Positions 9,597 through 18,438 are shown, counted from the stretch's first letter. The stretch: 64,000 bases of DNA from Streptomyces sp. WM6386 (GCF_000972385.1 NZ_JXTE01000015.1:67864-131863), one strand, 5' to 3'. Made by a program: numbers and translations. The notes: generated by a model from the letters alone, not told the origin.

Positions 9597-10100
9597 ATGC
9601 CTGATCCCATGGCGCAGACTCAAGACGTCGTTGAACTCATTCTCCAGGACCACCGGAAAATGGAGGATCTCTTTCGTCAGATGCGCAGTGTCGAAGCCGA
9701 CCGGGCCGCCGCTCTCCGGGAATTCTCCGATCTGCTGATCGCGCACGCGCTGGCGGAAGAGGCCAAGGTCTATCCCGCCCTCAGGCGCTACAAGAAAATC
9801 GACGACGAAGAGGTGGAACACGGCGAGGAGGAGCACGAGGAGGGCAACAAGGCACTCCTGGAACTCCTGGAGGTCGACGAGGTCGGCTCCGGGGAGTGGG
9901 ACGAGAAGCTGGAAGATCTCGTGCAGGCCGTCACTCACCACGCCGACGAGGAGGAGCGCACCATTCTCAACGGGGCGCGCGAGAACGTGGCCATGGACCG
10001 CCGGGAGGAGCTGGGCGAGGCGTTCGCGGAAGAGCGCGCGCGTCAGCTGAAGGCAGGCTGCGGTGACGTCGACAATGTGCGACGCGTCGTCACCTCCTAA
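9597..10100 (+). CDS. Hemerythrin-domain protein
   Basis: This 167-residue cytoplasmic four-helix-bundle protein has the hemerythrin HHE pattern. Likely di-iron ligands are His in QDHRKMEDL, His/Glu in LLIAHALAEEAKVYPAL, His in HGEEEHEEG, and His/Glu in VTHHADEEER. Such proteins bind O2 or NO, or buffer iron, in stress responses. The start is uncertain: ATG 9597 has AAGAAGG only 2 nt upstream, and the in-frame ATG at 9609 (MAQTQD) has it 14 nt upstream. It is divergent from the sigma factor gene and ends before a strong hairpin. Confidence 0.82.
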   Translation: MPDPMAQTQDVVELILQDHRKMEDLFRQMRSVEADRAAALREFSDLLIAHALAEEAKVYPALRRYKKIDDEEVEHGEEEHEEGNKALLELLEVDEVGSGEWDEKLEDLVQAVTHHADEEERTILNGARENVAMDRREELGEAFAEERARQLKAGCGDVDNVRRVVTS

Positions 10101-10194
10101 CGGTGCCCCCGTTGCCGAACCCTCACCTCTCGCGAGAGTGGCTCCCGGGAAGCCGGTAGCTGTACACCGTCCCTTCGGACGGATGCTCTTCCGG

Positions 10195-10241
10195 GACGTG
10201 CCTGTGGGCCCCCTGTGTATCCGGGGGCCCACAGGCACGTC
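10195..10241. terminator. Perfect 19-bp hairpin, bidirectional terminator
   Basis: 10195-10213 and 10223-10241 are exact reverse complements (arm begins GACGTGCCTGTGGG) around a 9-nt loop. It lies between the hemerythrin stop (10100, +) and the end of a small hydrophobic-protein gene (10255, -). This is the expected place for a terminator serving converging transcripts. No U-tract follows, as is usual in Streptomyces. Confidence 0.8.
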
Positions 10242-10254
10242 GCCGCTTAACGGA

Positions 10255-10425
10255 TTACCAGCGATACCAGCGTCCCTTGCGGCCGCCTGTATCCGCGGAG
10301 CGCATGACGAAGCCGAGCAGCCAGACGACCAATACGACAACGGCGATCCATCACAGTGCCTTCAACGCGAAACCCGCACCGAAGAGGATCAGAGCCAGCA
10401 GAAGCACGAGAAGCAGGGGAACCAT
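10255..10425 (-). pseudogene. Small two-helix hydrophobic protein with in-frame TGA
   Basis: From ATG 10425 the minus strand reads MVPLLLVLLLALILFGAGF then ALKAL, a TGA at 10351-10353, then WIAVVVLVVWLLGF, MRSADTGGRKGRWYRW and a TAA at 10255-10257. The reading frame on both sides of the TGA matches a ~55-residue hydrophobic protein widespread in actinomycetes, where this position is Trp (ALWWIA). TGG has become TGA. The intact form would have two membrane helices and a basic tail. As read here it is a nonsense-mutated gene yielding 24 residues. It shares the downstream hairpin with the hemerythrin gene. Confidence 0.7.
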
Positions 10426-10654
10426 AGTTATCAACCCCCGTCGCTCCTCATGCCCCGCGAATGGGGGAACCCGCGGTCGATGTGCATGGTTTCTCCACTA
10501 CGTATCCGGGAATTCGAGTTGGCGTCCGCCGACCAGCGGGGCGACAGGCCCTCCGACGCCAAATGGCGCCAGTCGGGCGAGGCGGGGCTCCATCGGGGTC
10601 TGGAGCTGCTGTGGGGTTGGTTCAAGTGGCGCACTGAAGTTCTTGCATCGAATA

Positions 10655-10828
10655 GGTGACCTCGCCGATGGCACCGCCATGGACCTGCTGCTGCTCCTCA
10701 ATGTGGGCGGTGCCAAGCACACCACCGCCAGCATGGTCGGCAGGCTGACGGGAGCGGGCCTGGTCATCGACGACGTCAGCCCGGTCAACCCCTACCTGCA
10801 CGCGTTCGACTGCACCGTCCCCGGGTGA
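10655..10828 (+). pseudogene. C-terminal fragment resembling a SAM-dependent O-methyltransferase
   Basis: The + frame reads LADGTAMDLLLLLNVGGAKH, then TTASMVGRLTGAGLVIDDVS and a short tail to a stop at 10828. It resembles the last ~60 residues of class I O-methyltransferases (DLLML...GGRERT...LLAAAGF). The catalytic domain is absent. 10426-10654 holds nothing recognisable. Confidence 0.35.
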
Positions 10829-10894
10829 TCGGTCCCCCGGGGAAGAATTCTCGAGACCACGGAACCGCTGGTGCGCGCACGGGTCGTCATCCCC

Positions 10895-12307
10895 CTACAT
10901 GTTGATCATGTGACCGGCGAGGCCATGGACGGCTTCCTTGACCGCCTCGCCCAGGGTGGGGTGGGCGTGGACGTTGCGGGCGACCTCGTGCACCGTGAGG
11001 TCCCACTGCTGGGCCAGGGTCAGCTCGGGCAGAAGTTCGGTGACGTCGGGGCCGATGAGGTGGCCGCCGAGGAGCTCACCGTACTTGGCGTCGCTGATCA
11101 GCTTCACGAAGCCGGTCGCATCGCCCAGGCCGTGGGCCTTGGCGTTCGCGGTGAACGGGAACTTGGCCACCTGGACATCGAAGCCCTGCTCCCTGGCCTG
11201 CGCCTCGGTGTAGCCGAAGCTGGCGATCTGGGGCTGGCAGAAGGTGGACCGCGGGATCATCACGTAGTCCAACTCCATCGTCTCCGCGCCCGCGAGCGTC
11301 TCCGCGGCGATCACGCCCATGGCCTCGGCGGCGTGCGCCAGCATCAGCTTCGCGGTGACGTCACCGATGGCGTAGATGTGGGGGACGGAGGTGCGGCAGC
11401 GGCCGTCGACGTCGATCGCGCCACGCTCGGTGACCCGTACGCCGGTGTTCTCCAGACCGTAGCCGGTCACGTTCGGTGCGAAACCGATCGCCTGCAGGAC
11501 CTTGTCGGCCTCCAGGACCTGCTGGGCGCCGTCCTTGCCGGTGACCGTGACACGGACCTGCGCGCCCGACTCGTCGATCGACTCGACGCGGGTCGAGGTA
11601 AGAACGTCGATGCCCAGCTTCCGGTACTGCTTGGCCAGTTCGGCGGACACCTCGGCGTCCTCCAGCGGGGCGATCCGGTCCAGGAACTCGACGATCGTGA
11701 CCTTTACGCCGTAGTTGTGCAGGATGTAGGCGAACTCGATACCGATCGCGCCGGCGCCCGCGATGACGATCGACTGCGGCAGATCCTCGGCGAGGATCTG
11801 CTCCTCGAACGTCACCACACGCGACGTGCGACGCGTGCCGGGGAGCAGCTTGGGCGTCGCTCCGGCGGCGATGATGCACTGGTCGAAACCGATGGTGCGG
11901 GTGTTGCCGTCGTAGTCCACGACCTGGAGCGTGTGGGGGTCGCGAAATGTGCCGCGCCCACTGATCTCCGTGATCTTGTTCTTCTTCATCAGGTAGTGGA
12001 CGCCCTTGACGCGGCCGTCCGCGACCTTGCGGCTGCGGCGGAACGCCTCGCCGTAGTCGAAGGAGATCTCGCCGTCGACCTTGATGCCGAAGGTCTTCGC
12101 CTCGCGGGTGAAGACGTGCGCGAGTTCGGCATTGCGCAACAGGGCCTTGGTGGGGATGCAGCCCACGTTGAGACAGACGCCGCCCCAGTACTTCTCCTCG
12201 ACGACCGCGACGCGCTTGCCCAGTTGGGCGGCCCGGATCGCGGCAACGTATCCGCCGGGTCCCGCGCCGAGTACGACGACGTCGAAGTGCTCACCCTGCT
12301 CGTCCAT
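10895..12307 (-). CDS. lpd: Dihydrolipoamide dehydrogenase (E3)
   Basis: This 470-residue flavoprotein reoxidises the dihydrolipoyl groups of 2-oxoacid dehydrogenase or glycine-cleavage complexes with NAD+. Visible features are the FAD dinucleotide motif GAGPGG (14-19), the redox disulfide Cys45/Cys50 (GGVCLNVGC), the second Rossmann motif [14 protein letters not shown] near 180, and the dimer-interface catalytic pair in HAHPTLGEA (His449, Glu454). The ATG at 12307 follows AAGGAG. No E1 or E2 gene is adjacent, so it serves complexes encoded elsewhere or is a paralogue. 12308-12531 is empty. Confidence 0.92.
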   Translation of the reverse strand: MDEQGEHFDVVVLGAGPGGYVAAIRAAQLGKRVAVVEEKYWGGVCLNVGCIPTKALLRNAELAHVFTREAKTFGIKVDGEISFDYGEAFRRSRKVADGRVKGVHYLMKKNKITEISGRGTFRDPHTLQVVDYDGNTRTIGFDQCIIAAGATPKLLPGTRRTSRVVTFEEQILAEDLPQSIVIAGAGAIGIEFAYILHNYGVKVTIVEFLDRIAPLEDAEVSAELAKQYRKLGIDVLTSTRVESIDESGAQVRVTVTGKDGAQQVLEADKVLQAIGFAPNVTGYGLENTGVRVTERGAIDVDGRCRTSVPHIYAIGDVTAKLMLAHAAEAMGVIAAETLAGAETMELDYVMIPRSTFCQPQIASFGYTEAQAREQGFDVQVAKFPFTANAKAHGLGDATGFVKLISDAKYGELLGGHLIGPDVTELLPELTLAQQWDLTVHEVARNVHAHPTLGEAVKEAVHGLAGHMINM

Positions 12308-12531
12308 GGACGGCTCCTTATCCACTGGGGCGGCCGACTTCCCGCAAGGCGTCGGCTCGCCCTCCGATCGAACAACCTGCTTCACCAACTCAACAGCGAT
12401 GGCTTCCGCCACCGCCCACCGCAGGGGTCCGCTGGAGGACAGGGACGCGCCTGCACGTGCATCACCTCGGCGGAAGTCACCCGAGCGTCCACTTCAGCGC
12501 CCTGGCTCCGTGATCTATGCCCGCTCGGCAA

Positions 12532-13272
12532 TCATCGGCTGCGGGCGGGGGTTTCGTCGGCTTCGTGTACTCCGGCCGCGGCGGCGGCGAGCCTGACGGT
12601 GTCGAGTCCGAAGGCCGCGACCGGGCCGTGAACGCCGAGCTTGAGGACCGCATCCGGCGCCGCCGCGTGGACGGCAGCCCACGCCAGAAGCGATCCCGTC
12701 ATCTCGTACGGATCCGGGCCGGTGAGAGCCGTTCTGGCGAGTGGTCGACCGTGGCGGTTGTAGGTCCAGCGCTCGAAGAAGTACTCGAGATATCCACGGA
12801 TGTCGCGCCCCACGAGGCGCTCGGGCAGATCAGGCTGCATCTGGAACAGCCAATGCCAATACCCGGAGGCGAGCGAGGCGTCCAGCCGACGGAACATCTC
12901 CCGCGTAGGCACGATGTCGAGCACGGCCAGTCGTTCCACCTGCTCCGGACGGTCCAGCGCCCGCCGGTGCCCCACACGAGCGCCGCGGTCGTGACCGACT
13001 ACCGCGGCACGCTCGAAGCCAAGCGCCTCGACGAGGCCGGCCATGTCGGCGGCCATCCGCCGCTTGGCGTACCCGGTCGTGGGCTTGTCGCTCAGACCGT
13101 ACCCGCGCAGGTCGGGAGCCACGACGGTGAAGCCGGCGGAGAGCTCGCCCAGTACCGGCCGCCAGCAGTCGGAGGTCTGCGGCCAGCCGTGCAGGAGGAC
13201 CAGCAGGAGTCCGGATCCCGCTCGGAGGTAGTGCAGGCGGACTCCGTCGACCTGTGTGACTCCCGTGGTCAC
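12532..13272 (-). CDS. Alpha/beta hydrolase, haloacetate-dehalogenase type, altered C-terminus
   Basis: This 246-residue alpha/beta hydrolase starts at GTG 13272. It has the oxyanion HGWPQ (28-32), DLRGYGLSDKP near 55 and the nucleophile elbow GHDRGARV with Asp95. The Asp nucleophile places it with haloacetate dehalogenases and epoxide hydrolases rather than Ser esterases. The cap domain (REMFRRLDASLASGYWHW, FERWTYNRHG) is intact to about residue 173. Beyond that the sequence no longer resembles the family, which is ~290-300 residues long, and the C-terminal catalytic His is not identifiable. It is probably frameshifted or truncated and may be inactive. Confidence 0.65.
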   Translation of the reverse strand: MTTGVTQVDGVRLHYLRAGSGLLLVLLHGWPQTSDCWRPVLGELSAGFTVVAPDLRGYGLSDKPTTGYAKRRMAADMAGLVEALGFERAAVVGHDRGARVGHRRALDRPEQVERLAVLDIVPTREMFRRLDASLASGYWHWLFQMQPDLPERLVGRDIRGYLEYFFERWTYNRHGRPLARTALTGPDPYEMTGSLLAWAAVHAAAPDAVLKLGVHGPVAAFGLDTVRLAAAAAGVHEADETPARSR

Positions 13273-13462
13273 TGCCGGCTGGCTAATGGGCCGTCTCCCC
13301 TACTGGTAGCCAACCCTCTTGAAGGGCTGATCCACACACTCCGCCTACTCGACGGGGATCGCGAAGTACCCAGCCAGGACGTGCTCGACATGCGGCGGCT
13401 CGTCGGCTGCGCAGTCGCCGCTCCGGCAGCCGAACCCGCCGGAGATCTGCGGCCGGCCGACC

Positions 13463-14476
13463 TCAGTTGCCGTCGGACACCATCGACACCACGACCTTGC
13501 CGGCCTTGGTGCGCCCCTGCTCGACGTGCGTCATCGCCTCCAGCGTCTGGTCGAACGGGAAGACCTGGTCGATGACCGGACGGAGCTGTCCGCTGTCGTA
13601 CAGGGCGCCGAGTTCGCGCAACTGGGAACCACTGGCCTGCATGAAGAAGAACTGATAGCGCACGCCCAGCGCCTTGGCCTGCTTGCGGACCTTGCGGCTG
13701 AGCAGGTTCATGGCTGCACCCATGAACGACGGGGCACCGAGCTGCTTCGCGAATCCGGCGTCCGGCGGGCCGACGACACTGATGGCCAGGCCGCCGGGCT
13801 TCAGCACGGTCAGCGACTTCTCGAGGTTCGCTCCGCCCAGGGAGTCCAGCACCAGGTCATAGTCGGACAGCACCTTGGAGAAGTCTTCCTTGGTGTAGTC
13901 GACGACGACGTCGGCACCGAGGCTCCTGACCAACTCCTCGGACCTGGTGTTCGCGGTCGTCGCCACCGTGGCGCCGAGGTGCTTGGCGAGCTGGATGACC
14001 GTCGACCCGAGGCCGCCGGCACCGGCGTGGATGAGCACCTTCTGCCCCGGCTTCACGTGCGCGCGCTCGACGAGGATCTGCCACGCGGCCAGGGCCACCA
14101 GCGGCACCGCGGCTGCCTCTTGGAGGGTAAGTGAGGCGGGTTTGGGCGCGACATCGTCCGCGTCGATCGCGATGTACTCCGCGAAGCCTCCGATCCGCAG
14201 GTCGCGCGGACGGGCGTAGACCTCGTCGCCGACTTCGAGACCGTGTACGGCGGAGCCGACCCGCGTCACGACGCCGGCCACGTCGTGGCCGAGCACGAAC
14301 GGGAGCTTGTACTTCAGGAGCTGCTTGAACTCTCCGTTGCGGACCATCTTGTCCAGCGGGTTGATGCCGGCGACGCTCACTCTGACCAGGACGTCGCGGT
14401 CTCCAACGGTGGGCTCGGGTACGTTTGCGGCACGGGCGCCGTCCTTGCCGTACTTCTCGACTACGAACGCCTTCAT
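13463..14476 (-). CDS. Zinc-independent MDR-family NAD(P)H oxidoreductase (quinone-reductase-like)
   Basis: This 337-residue protein has an N-terminal GroES-like domain (VLVRVSVAGINPLDKMVRNG, GHDVAGVVTRVGS) and a Rossmann domain with IHAGAGGLGSTVIQLAKHLGA near 150. The zinc-binding Cys/His set of true alcohol dehydrogenases is absent, so it belongs to the quinone oxidoreductase/enoyl reductase branch and probably reduces quinones or enones with NADPH. It is transcribed away from an HxlR regulator at 14634 across 157 nt containing an inverted repeat. This is the usual arrangement for redox or electrophile-sensing HxlR pairs. Confidence 0.85.
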   Translation of the reverse strand: MKAFVVEKYGKDGARAANVPEPTVGDRDVLVRVSVAGINPLDKMVRNGEFKQLLKYKLPFVLGHDVAGVVTRVGSAVHGLEVGDEVYARPRDLRIGGFAEYIAIDADDVAPKPASLTLQEAAAVPLVALAAWQILVERAHVKPGQKVLIHAGAGGLGSTVIQLAKHLGATVATTANTRSEELVRSLGADVVVDYTKEDFSKVLSDYDLVLDSLGGANLEKSLTVLKPGGLAISVVGPPDAGFAKQLGAPSFMGAAMNLLSRKVRKQAKALGVRYQFFFMQASGSQLRELGALYDSGQLRPVIDQVFPFDQTLEAMTHVEQGRTKAGKVVVSMVSDGN

Positions 14477-14585
14477 GCCGGCCGCCTTTCTGCATGGGGT
14501 CTCGCTGGTCGCCGTAATTCTTGGGGCGGGTCCCCGCGCGCCCGTTTCTCGCGCGGGGGCCGGGTTGACGTGCCAGCCACGACAC

Positions 14586-14624
14586 TACCCTCTGGGTATA
14601 GAAAAGTAAACTCAGGAGAGTTAC
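14586..14624. promoter_or_regulatory. Operator candidates between MDR oxidoreductase and HxlR genes
   Basis: GTAAACTC (14606-14613) and GAGTTAC (14618-14624) form an imperfect inverted repeat typical in size for HxlR operators, lying 10 nt before the regulator start. A second small repeat TACCC-TCT-GGGTA sits at 14586-14598. Both lie in the AT-richest part of the divergent intergenic region, so one site could control both genes. Confidence 0.45.
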
Positions 14625-14633
14625 AATCACCCC

Positions 14634-15143
14634 ATGGACGCAATGACCGAAGCTCTGCAGGACGCCGGCGCGGCCCCCCGCCTCGACCGGGACACGTCGA
14701 ACTGCTCGATCGCCCGGACCCTTGAAGTCGTGGGCGAGAAGTGGACGATCCTTATCCTGCGCGAGGTCTGGTACGGATCATCCCGTTTCAACGAGTTCGA
14801 ACGCGTCCTCAGCTGTCCTCGCAACCTCCTCGCGACGCGACTTCGGATGCTCGTGGAGGAAGGGATCCTGGCCACCGAGACCTACAAGGAGCCGGGCTCG
14901 CGAAGCCGGCCGAAGTACGTGATCACCCCCAAGGGTATGGATCTGGTCCCGGCCGTGATGGGGCTCCTGCAATGGGGCGACCGCTACCGCGCCGACCCGG
15001 AGGGCCCGGCCATGCTGTCCCGGCACCGTGGATGCGGCGCGCACGTCGACGCCCAGATCCGCTGCGAACAGGGCCACGCCGTACAGCCGGAAGACATCGA
15101 GAGCATCCCCGGCCCCGCATTTCGCATGAGGCCCGCCGAGTGA
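14634..15143 (+). CDS. HxlR-family transcriptional regulator
   Basis: This 169-residue winged-helix protein has the HxlR signature: CSIARTLEVVGEKWTILILR (24-43), RFNEFERVLSCPRNLLATRL and LVEEGILATE. Cys24, just before the first helix, is the residue many HxlR proteins use to sense oxidants or electrophiles. The C-terminal extension (RHRGCGAHVDAQIRCEQGH) adds two more cysteines of unknown role. ATG 14634 is used; ATG 14643 is an alternative. It is divergent from an MDR oxidoreductase that it probably represses. Confidence 0.88.
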   Translation: MDAMTEALQDAGAAPRLDRDTSNCSIARTLEVVGEKWTILILREVWYGSSRFNEFERVLSCPRNLLATRLRMLVEEGILATETYKEPGSRSRPKYVITPKGMDLVPAVMGLLQWGDRYRADPEGPAMLSRHRGCGAHVDAQIRCEQGHAVQPEDIESIPGPAFRMRPAE

Positions 15144-15462
15144 ACTGAGCGCGATGGTGTCAGGAGCTCGCGATGGGCTCAGCCTGCCGGCGTGCGCTCG
15201 CTCCGTCCGGCCAGGGCTCGACTGGTGGAGGCGGGCCCTGTGCAGCCGCCGCAGCGGGACGTCGAGCACCAGCGGCGGTTGCGTGCGGGAGAGCGGTCCA
15301 CCAGCGCAGGGCCCAGCGGTCCGCGCTGCACGACGCGTACCCGCTGCATCTCAACAAACGAGAGCAGCTCGACGGCATCCTGAGCGATCGGCGCCGGTGC
15401 GGCTGCGGCGTCGGCAGCGACGCCAGCAGTGTCGGCGGACTTGGGTAGGTGTAGACGGGTCG

Positions 15463-15525
15463 TTACACCGTCACGATGTCGCCCAGGTCCGTGAGGGAAC
15501 CGATGACTTCGAACATGCCAGGCAT
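15463..15525 (-). other. Possible 20-residue small ORF
   Basis: An ATG at 15525 is preceded by GAGAGG at good spacing (9 nt) and encodes a 20-residue peptide, MPGMFEVIGSL followed by a short acidic-hydrophobic tail, ending in TAA at 15463-15465. It could be a real microprotein or a remnant. Nothing else in 15144-15930 is recognisable as a gene, although the region has several short unsupported frames. Confidence 0.2.
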
Positions 15526-15930
15526 GTCAGTTACCTCTCGGGGATGCCTCAGCGTCGGTGACGTCGGGTGATTGCCACCTCTCTCACGGTCGGTCGACGG
15601 CGGGCAGGAGGTCTGGCAGGACGTCCACTCGACCGTGCTGCTGCCCATGCCAGTTCGGCCGGCGCCGGAGACCCGGCCGGCTTTCGGGGCCGGGTACGGG
15701 GGCACTGGCTCGATGCCGCAGCTCCCGTCGGGTGCCGTACAAACCCGTTCGCAAGCCGCCGCGTATGCGCCGGTGCGCACATGTAGTAGCCCCGTCGCAG
15801 GCGGCGGCTGTAGCGCTTGGGGCGGTGCAGATGGCCGGTGCGGCGTCCGGAGTCTCGCGGGAGGAACAACCGGCCCGCCCGCGGCATGAAGCAGAACGCG
15901 GCCAGTGACCGCACCTCGATGCGCATCGAC

Positions 15931-17202
15931 TCAACTGTGCAGGGATGCCGCAGGTCGCACGACGTACTGGCGCAGATACAGGTCGCGGTAGGTGACGGGG
16001 CCGCGGGGGCCTGGGACCCGGTCGATGTTGATGCCGGTTTCCGGCAGGCGCAGGAGCTTGAAGCCGTCGAGGAGGCGGGTGGTGGAGTTCCAGAAGACGC
16101 CTGAGCCGGCGTAGGCGTCCATGAACTGTGCTGCGGTGTCCGGGTCGTGTGTGGCGATGGCGGCGGCCAGTCCGGAGGTCTCCTCATTCGCGATCCGTGC
16201 GGCTTGGACCGGGCCGTCCGCCTCGTCGATCGTCACCGTTGCAGAATGCTCGGAGTCCAGGGACCACTCGTAACCGCGCGCGTGGGTGTGCGGCGGCAGC
16301 GATGCCGCAATGCCCAGGCTTTCGAGGGTCTTCAGAATGCCCGGCAGCAGCTCGTCGTGGACAGCCCGGTCGATAAGGAGCAGATTGAGCCGGTTGCAGA
16401 CGCCCAGCCGGTCCAGGCTGCTGGTGACCAACTCGTGCACCAGCTTCTCGTCGGCGTCCCGGGCCACATAGAGCACTCCGCCGCCGTCCGCGTGGGCCAG
16501 CGTGCGCACACCGTGCCGTGCGGCCTCGCGGCCGAGTTCCCGGGTGCTCTCGCCGCTGCCGCGCAGGATGACCAGAGGGACGGTCTCCGGCAGCGACACC
16601 AGCGCGTACGCCGCCGCTCGGTCCTCGCTCGGCACCAGCTGGATGGCGTCCGGGTTCAGTCCCGCGTCGGTGAGAGCGGGCGTGATCACGTGAGTGATCA
16701 AGGCCTGGGAGGAGCGCAGGGCCGCCGAACCGGTGCGCAGCACGCCGCCGTTGCGGGACTTGAGGAACTGGGAGGCGACGTCGAGTGTCACGTTCGGGCG
16801 CGCCTCGAAGTTCGCGCCGATGACCCCCACCGGGCGGCGGCGCTCCAGCAGGACCAGGCCGTCGGGACGCTCCTCCAGGACGCTGTCCCGCGGCTCGTGC
16901 GGCACGTCCGCCAGCGTACGCAACGCCGCGGCCATGTCCTCCAGCCGTGGGCCGGTCAGCCGCAGGCGATCCTGCAGTGCCGCCGACATCCCGCTTGCGA
17001 CGGCCGATCGCAGGTCTTCCTGGTTCGCCGCTGTCAGCAGGTCGCGTGCCGTGTGCAGCCGCTCCGCCATGGCCCGCAGCGCGGTGTCGATCTCCACGTC
17101 CGACGCCCGTGCCAAGGCCGCCGAGCCCTGCGTCGCCCGGACTGCGCAGGCGTGGACCGCCTCCTGGACGGAGGGCGGCACGCTCATCTCGTTCCTGCTC
17201 AC
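15931..17202 (-). CDS. proA: Gamma-glutamyl phosphate reductase (ProA), likely paralogue
   Basis: This aldehyde-dehydrogenase-superfamily enzyme of about 423 residues reduces L-glutamyl-5-phosphate to the semialdehyde with NADPH, the second step of proline synthesis. Visible features are the N-terminal helix bundle, the substrate segment RPVGVIGANFEARPNVT, PSEDR near 192, and the catalytic cysteine (Cys269 from the chosen start) in DRLGVCNRLN. The C-terminus contains FWNSTTRLLDGF. GTG 17202 is chosen because GAAGGGA lies 5 nt upstream; the frame also opens at 17223. proB is not adjacent, so this copy stands apart from the usual proBA order. Confidence 0.88.
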   Translation of the reverse strand: MSRNEMSVPPSVQEAVHACAVRATQGSAALARASDVEIDTALRAMAERLHTARDLLTAANQEDLRSAVASGMSAALQDRLRLTGPRLEDMAAALRTLADVPHEPRDSVLEERPDGLVLLERRRPVGVIGANFEARPNVTLDVASQFLKSRNGGVLRTGSAALRSSQALITHVITPALTDAGLNPDAIQLVPSEDRAAAYALVSLPETVPLVILRGSGESTRELGREAARHGVRTLAHADGGGVLYVARDADEKLVHELVTSSLDRLGVCNRLNLLLIDRAVHDELLPGILKTLESLGIAASLPPHTHARGYEWSLDSEHSATVTIDEADGPVQAARIANEETSGLAAAIATHDPDTAAQFMDAYAGSGVFWNSTTRLLDGFKLLRLPETGINIDRVPGPRGPVTYRDLYLRQYVVRPAASLHS

Positions 17203-17339
17203 ATCGGTCCCTTCACGGTCCAAGCGTAATTCGTGACAAATGGGCGACAGGAGGATTGTTCAACAATCTCTGCGCGCGGCCACTGTAAACCGCTCGGTTT
17301 CCTCATGGCAAGGGCGGAAGCGGCGTGGTGCGCGGCAAA

Positions 17340-17640
17340 GGCTGACCACCGGCTTGAGCGTGACCCCGTTCTCGCTGTCCGCGAAGGCCTGGTTGATGTC
17401 CTCGAACGCGCAGTGCTTGATGAGCTTTGTCGAACGGGAACCTGCCGGCCTCGTAGAGGGCGATCAGTTTGCGGAATCAGCACCCGAGACACGGCGTCCC
17501 CCTCGAGGACGAAGGTCACACTGGCGCCGGTGCATCGAGCTGCCGATGTCGACGGGCGACTCGGTGCCCGGTTTCGCCAACCCCACGATGGCGGCGTGGC
17601 CGAGCAGGCCCATCGAGTCGATCATCTGGCGGAAGACGAC
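17340..17640 (-). pseudogene. Aryl-alcohol dehydrogenase, C-terminal remnant with frameshifts
   Basis: The minus strand gives, across at least three frames, MIDSMGLLGHAAIVGLAKPG, VTFVLEGDAVSRVLIP, LYEAGRFPFDK, and HCAFEDINQAFADSENGVTL then KPVV. This is the last third of the zinc-dependent NAD(P)-aryl-alcohol dehydrogenase family (EDINQAFADSESG...KPVV). The N-terminal zinc domain and Rossmann fold are absent. A non-overlapping middle piece of the same family is at 34030-34273. Confidence 0.6.
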
Positions 17641-17689
17641 CCTGTGGCAGCCTTCACCTTCATGGTGGTTCCTTGCTGTGCATGATGAT

Positions 17690-17879
17690 GGCCCAGGTGG
17701 AGTCGGCCCGTTGCCAGTCGGCCGGCGGCGACACCGTGCGGTGCGTCTACACGGCCGCGGTGACCGACGCCGACGCCGCGTCGTCTCCGCGCGGCAACTG
17801 GCATGTCGCCGTCCTGGCCACCGCCGAGGACGACACCACCACCCTGGACACCAAAGCTGTGGACTTCACCGTCGGCTGA
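17690..17879 (+). pseudogene. DUF5707-like secreted protein, C-terminal fragment
   Basis: The + frame reads SARCQSAGGDTVRCVYTAAV, then SPRGNWHVAVLATAEDD and LDTKAVDFTVG to a stop at 17877-17879. This matches the C-terminal Ig-like part of DUF5707 proteins of Streptomyces (SATC...TSRCTYTL...KGTWHVSALATAKDG). The signal peptide and N-terminal half are missing. Confidence 0.4.
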
Positions 17880-17892
17880 TCCGCCTCCGCAA

Positions 17893-18052
17893 GCGGCGGA
17901 CGCTGCACAACGACGGTACCCGGTACGACCGTTGGTCCCCTGTACAGCGGCCGCCCGGACGCTGCGGCCAACATGTCCCGCGGGCTGGTGGACCGCCATG
18001 CGGCAGGCCCCCCTCACACCCCCTTGAGCAGAGGCGGCGGACGCTGCACAAC
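17893..18052. repeat. 19-bp direct repeat pair
   Basis: GCGGCGGACGCTGCACAAC occurs identically at 17893-17911 and 18034-18052, 141 bp apart, in non-coding sequence between the DUF5707 fragment and the GNAT gene. It may mark a small deletion, duplication or element boundary. Confidence 0.5.
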
Positions 18053-18108
18053 CGTGCAGGCTCGGCGTCAGTAACCAGACCGGCGCCCGTGCGGTGCGGC
18101 GGAGCCGC

Positions 18109-18438
18109 TCAGTCCGCGACCTTGCTGCGGTTCTGGTAGGCGAGGTCGTGGTACTCCGGGTGTCGCGCGAGGTAGGCCGCGATGAAGGGGCAGGTCGCCA
18201 GCACCGCCAACTCCCGCTCGCGAGCGTCCTCCAGGACAGCACGCGCCAGGGCCGAGCCGAGGCCCCTGCCGTTGTAGGCGGGGTCCACCTCCGTGTGCGG
18301 GTAGACGACCAGCTCGCCCGTACGCAGGTATTCCGCGAGACCCACCCGCTGCCCGCCGATCCGCACCTCGAAGCGAGACGCCTCGGGAACGTCGACGACC
18401 TCCACCGTGCTGTTGTCCTGGTCGGTGTGCGGGGGCAT
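18109..18438 (-). CDS. GNAT N-acetyltransferase, YjdJ/Acetyltransf_CG type
   Basis: This minimal GCN5-related acetyltransferase has 109 residues. The core is FEVRIGGQRVGLAEYLRTGE (substrate strands), HTEVDPAYNGRGLGSALARA (acetyl-CoA loop; N-G-R-G-L-G) and a C-terminal ATCPFIAAYLARHPEYHDL, where the conserved Cys/Phe-x-x-x-Tyr pattern of this subfamily is seen. Substrates are unknown; small members may deacylate or acylate proteins. The ATG at 18438 follows AGGAG at good spacing; the open frame extends far upstream without support. Confidence 0.85.
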   Translation of the reverse strand: MPPHTDQDNSTVEVVDVPEASRFEVRIGGQRVGLAEYLRTGELVVYPHTEVDPAYNGRGLGSALARAVLEDARERELAVLATCPFIAAYLARHPEYHDLAYQNRSKVAD

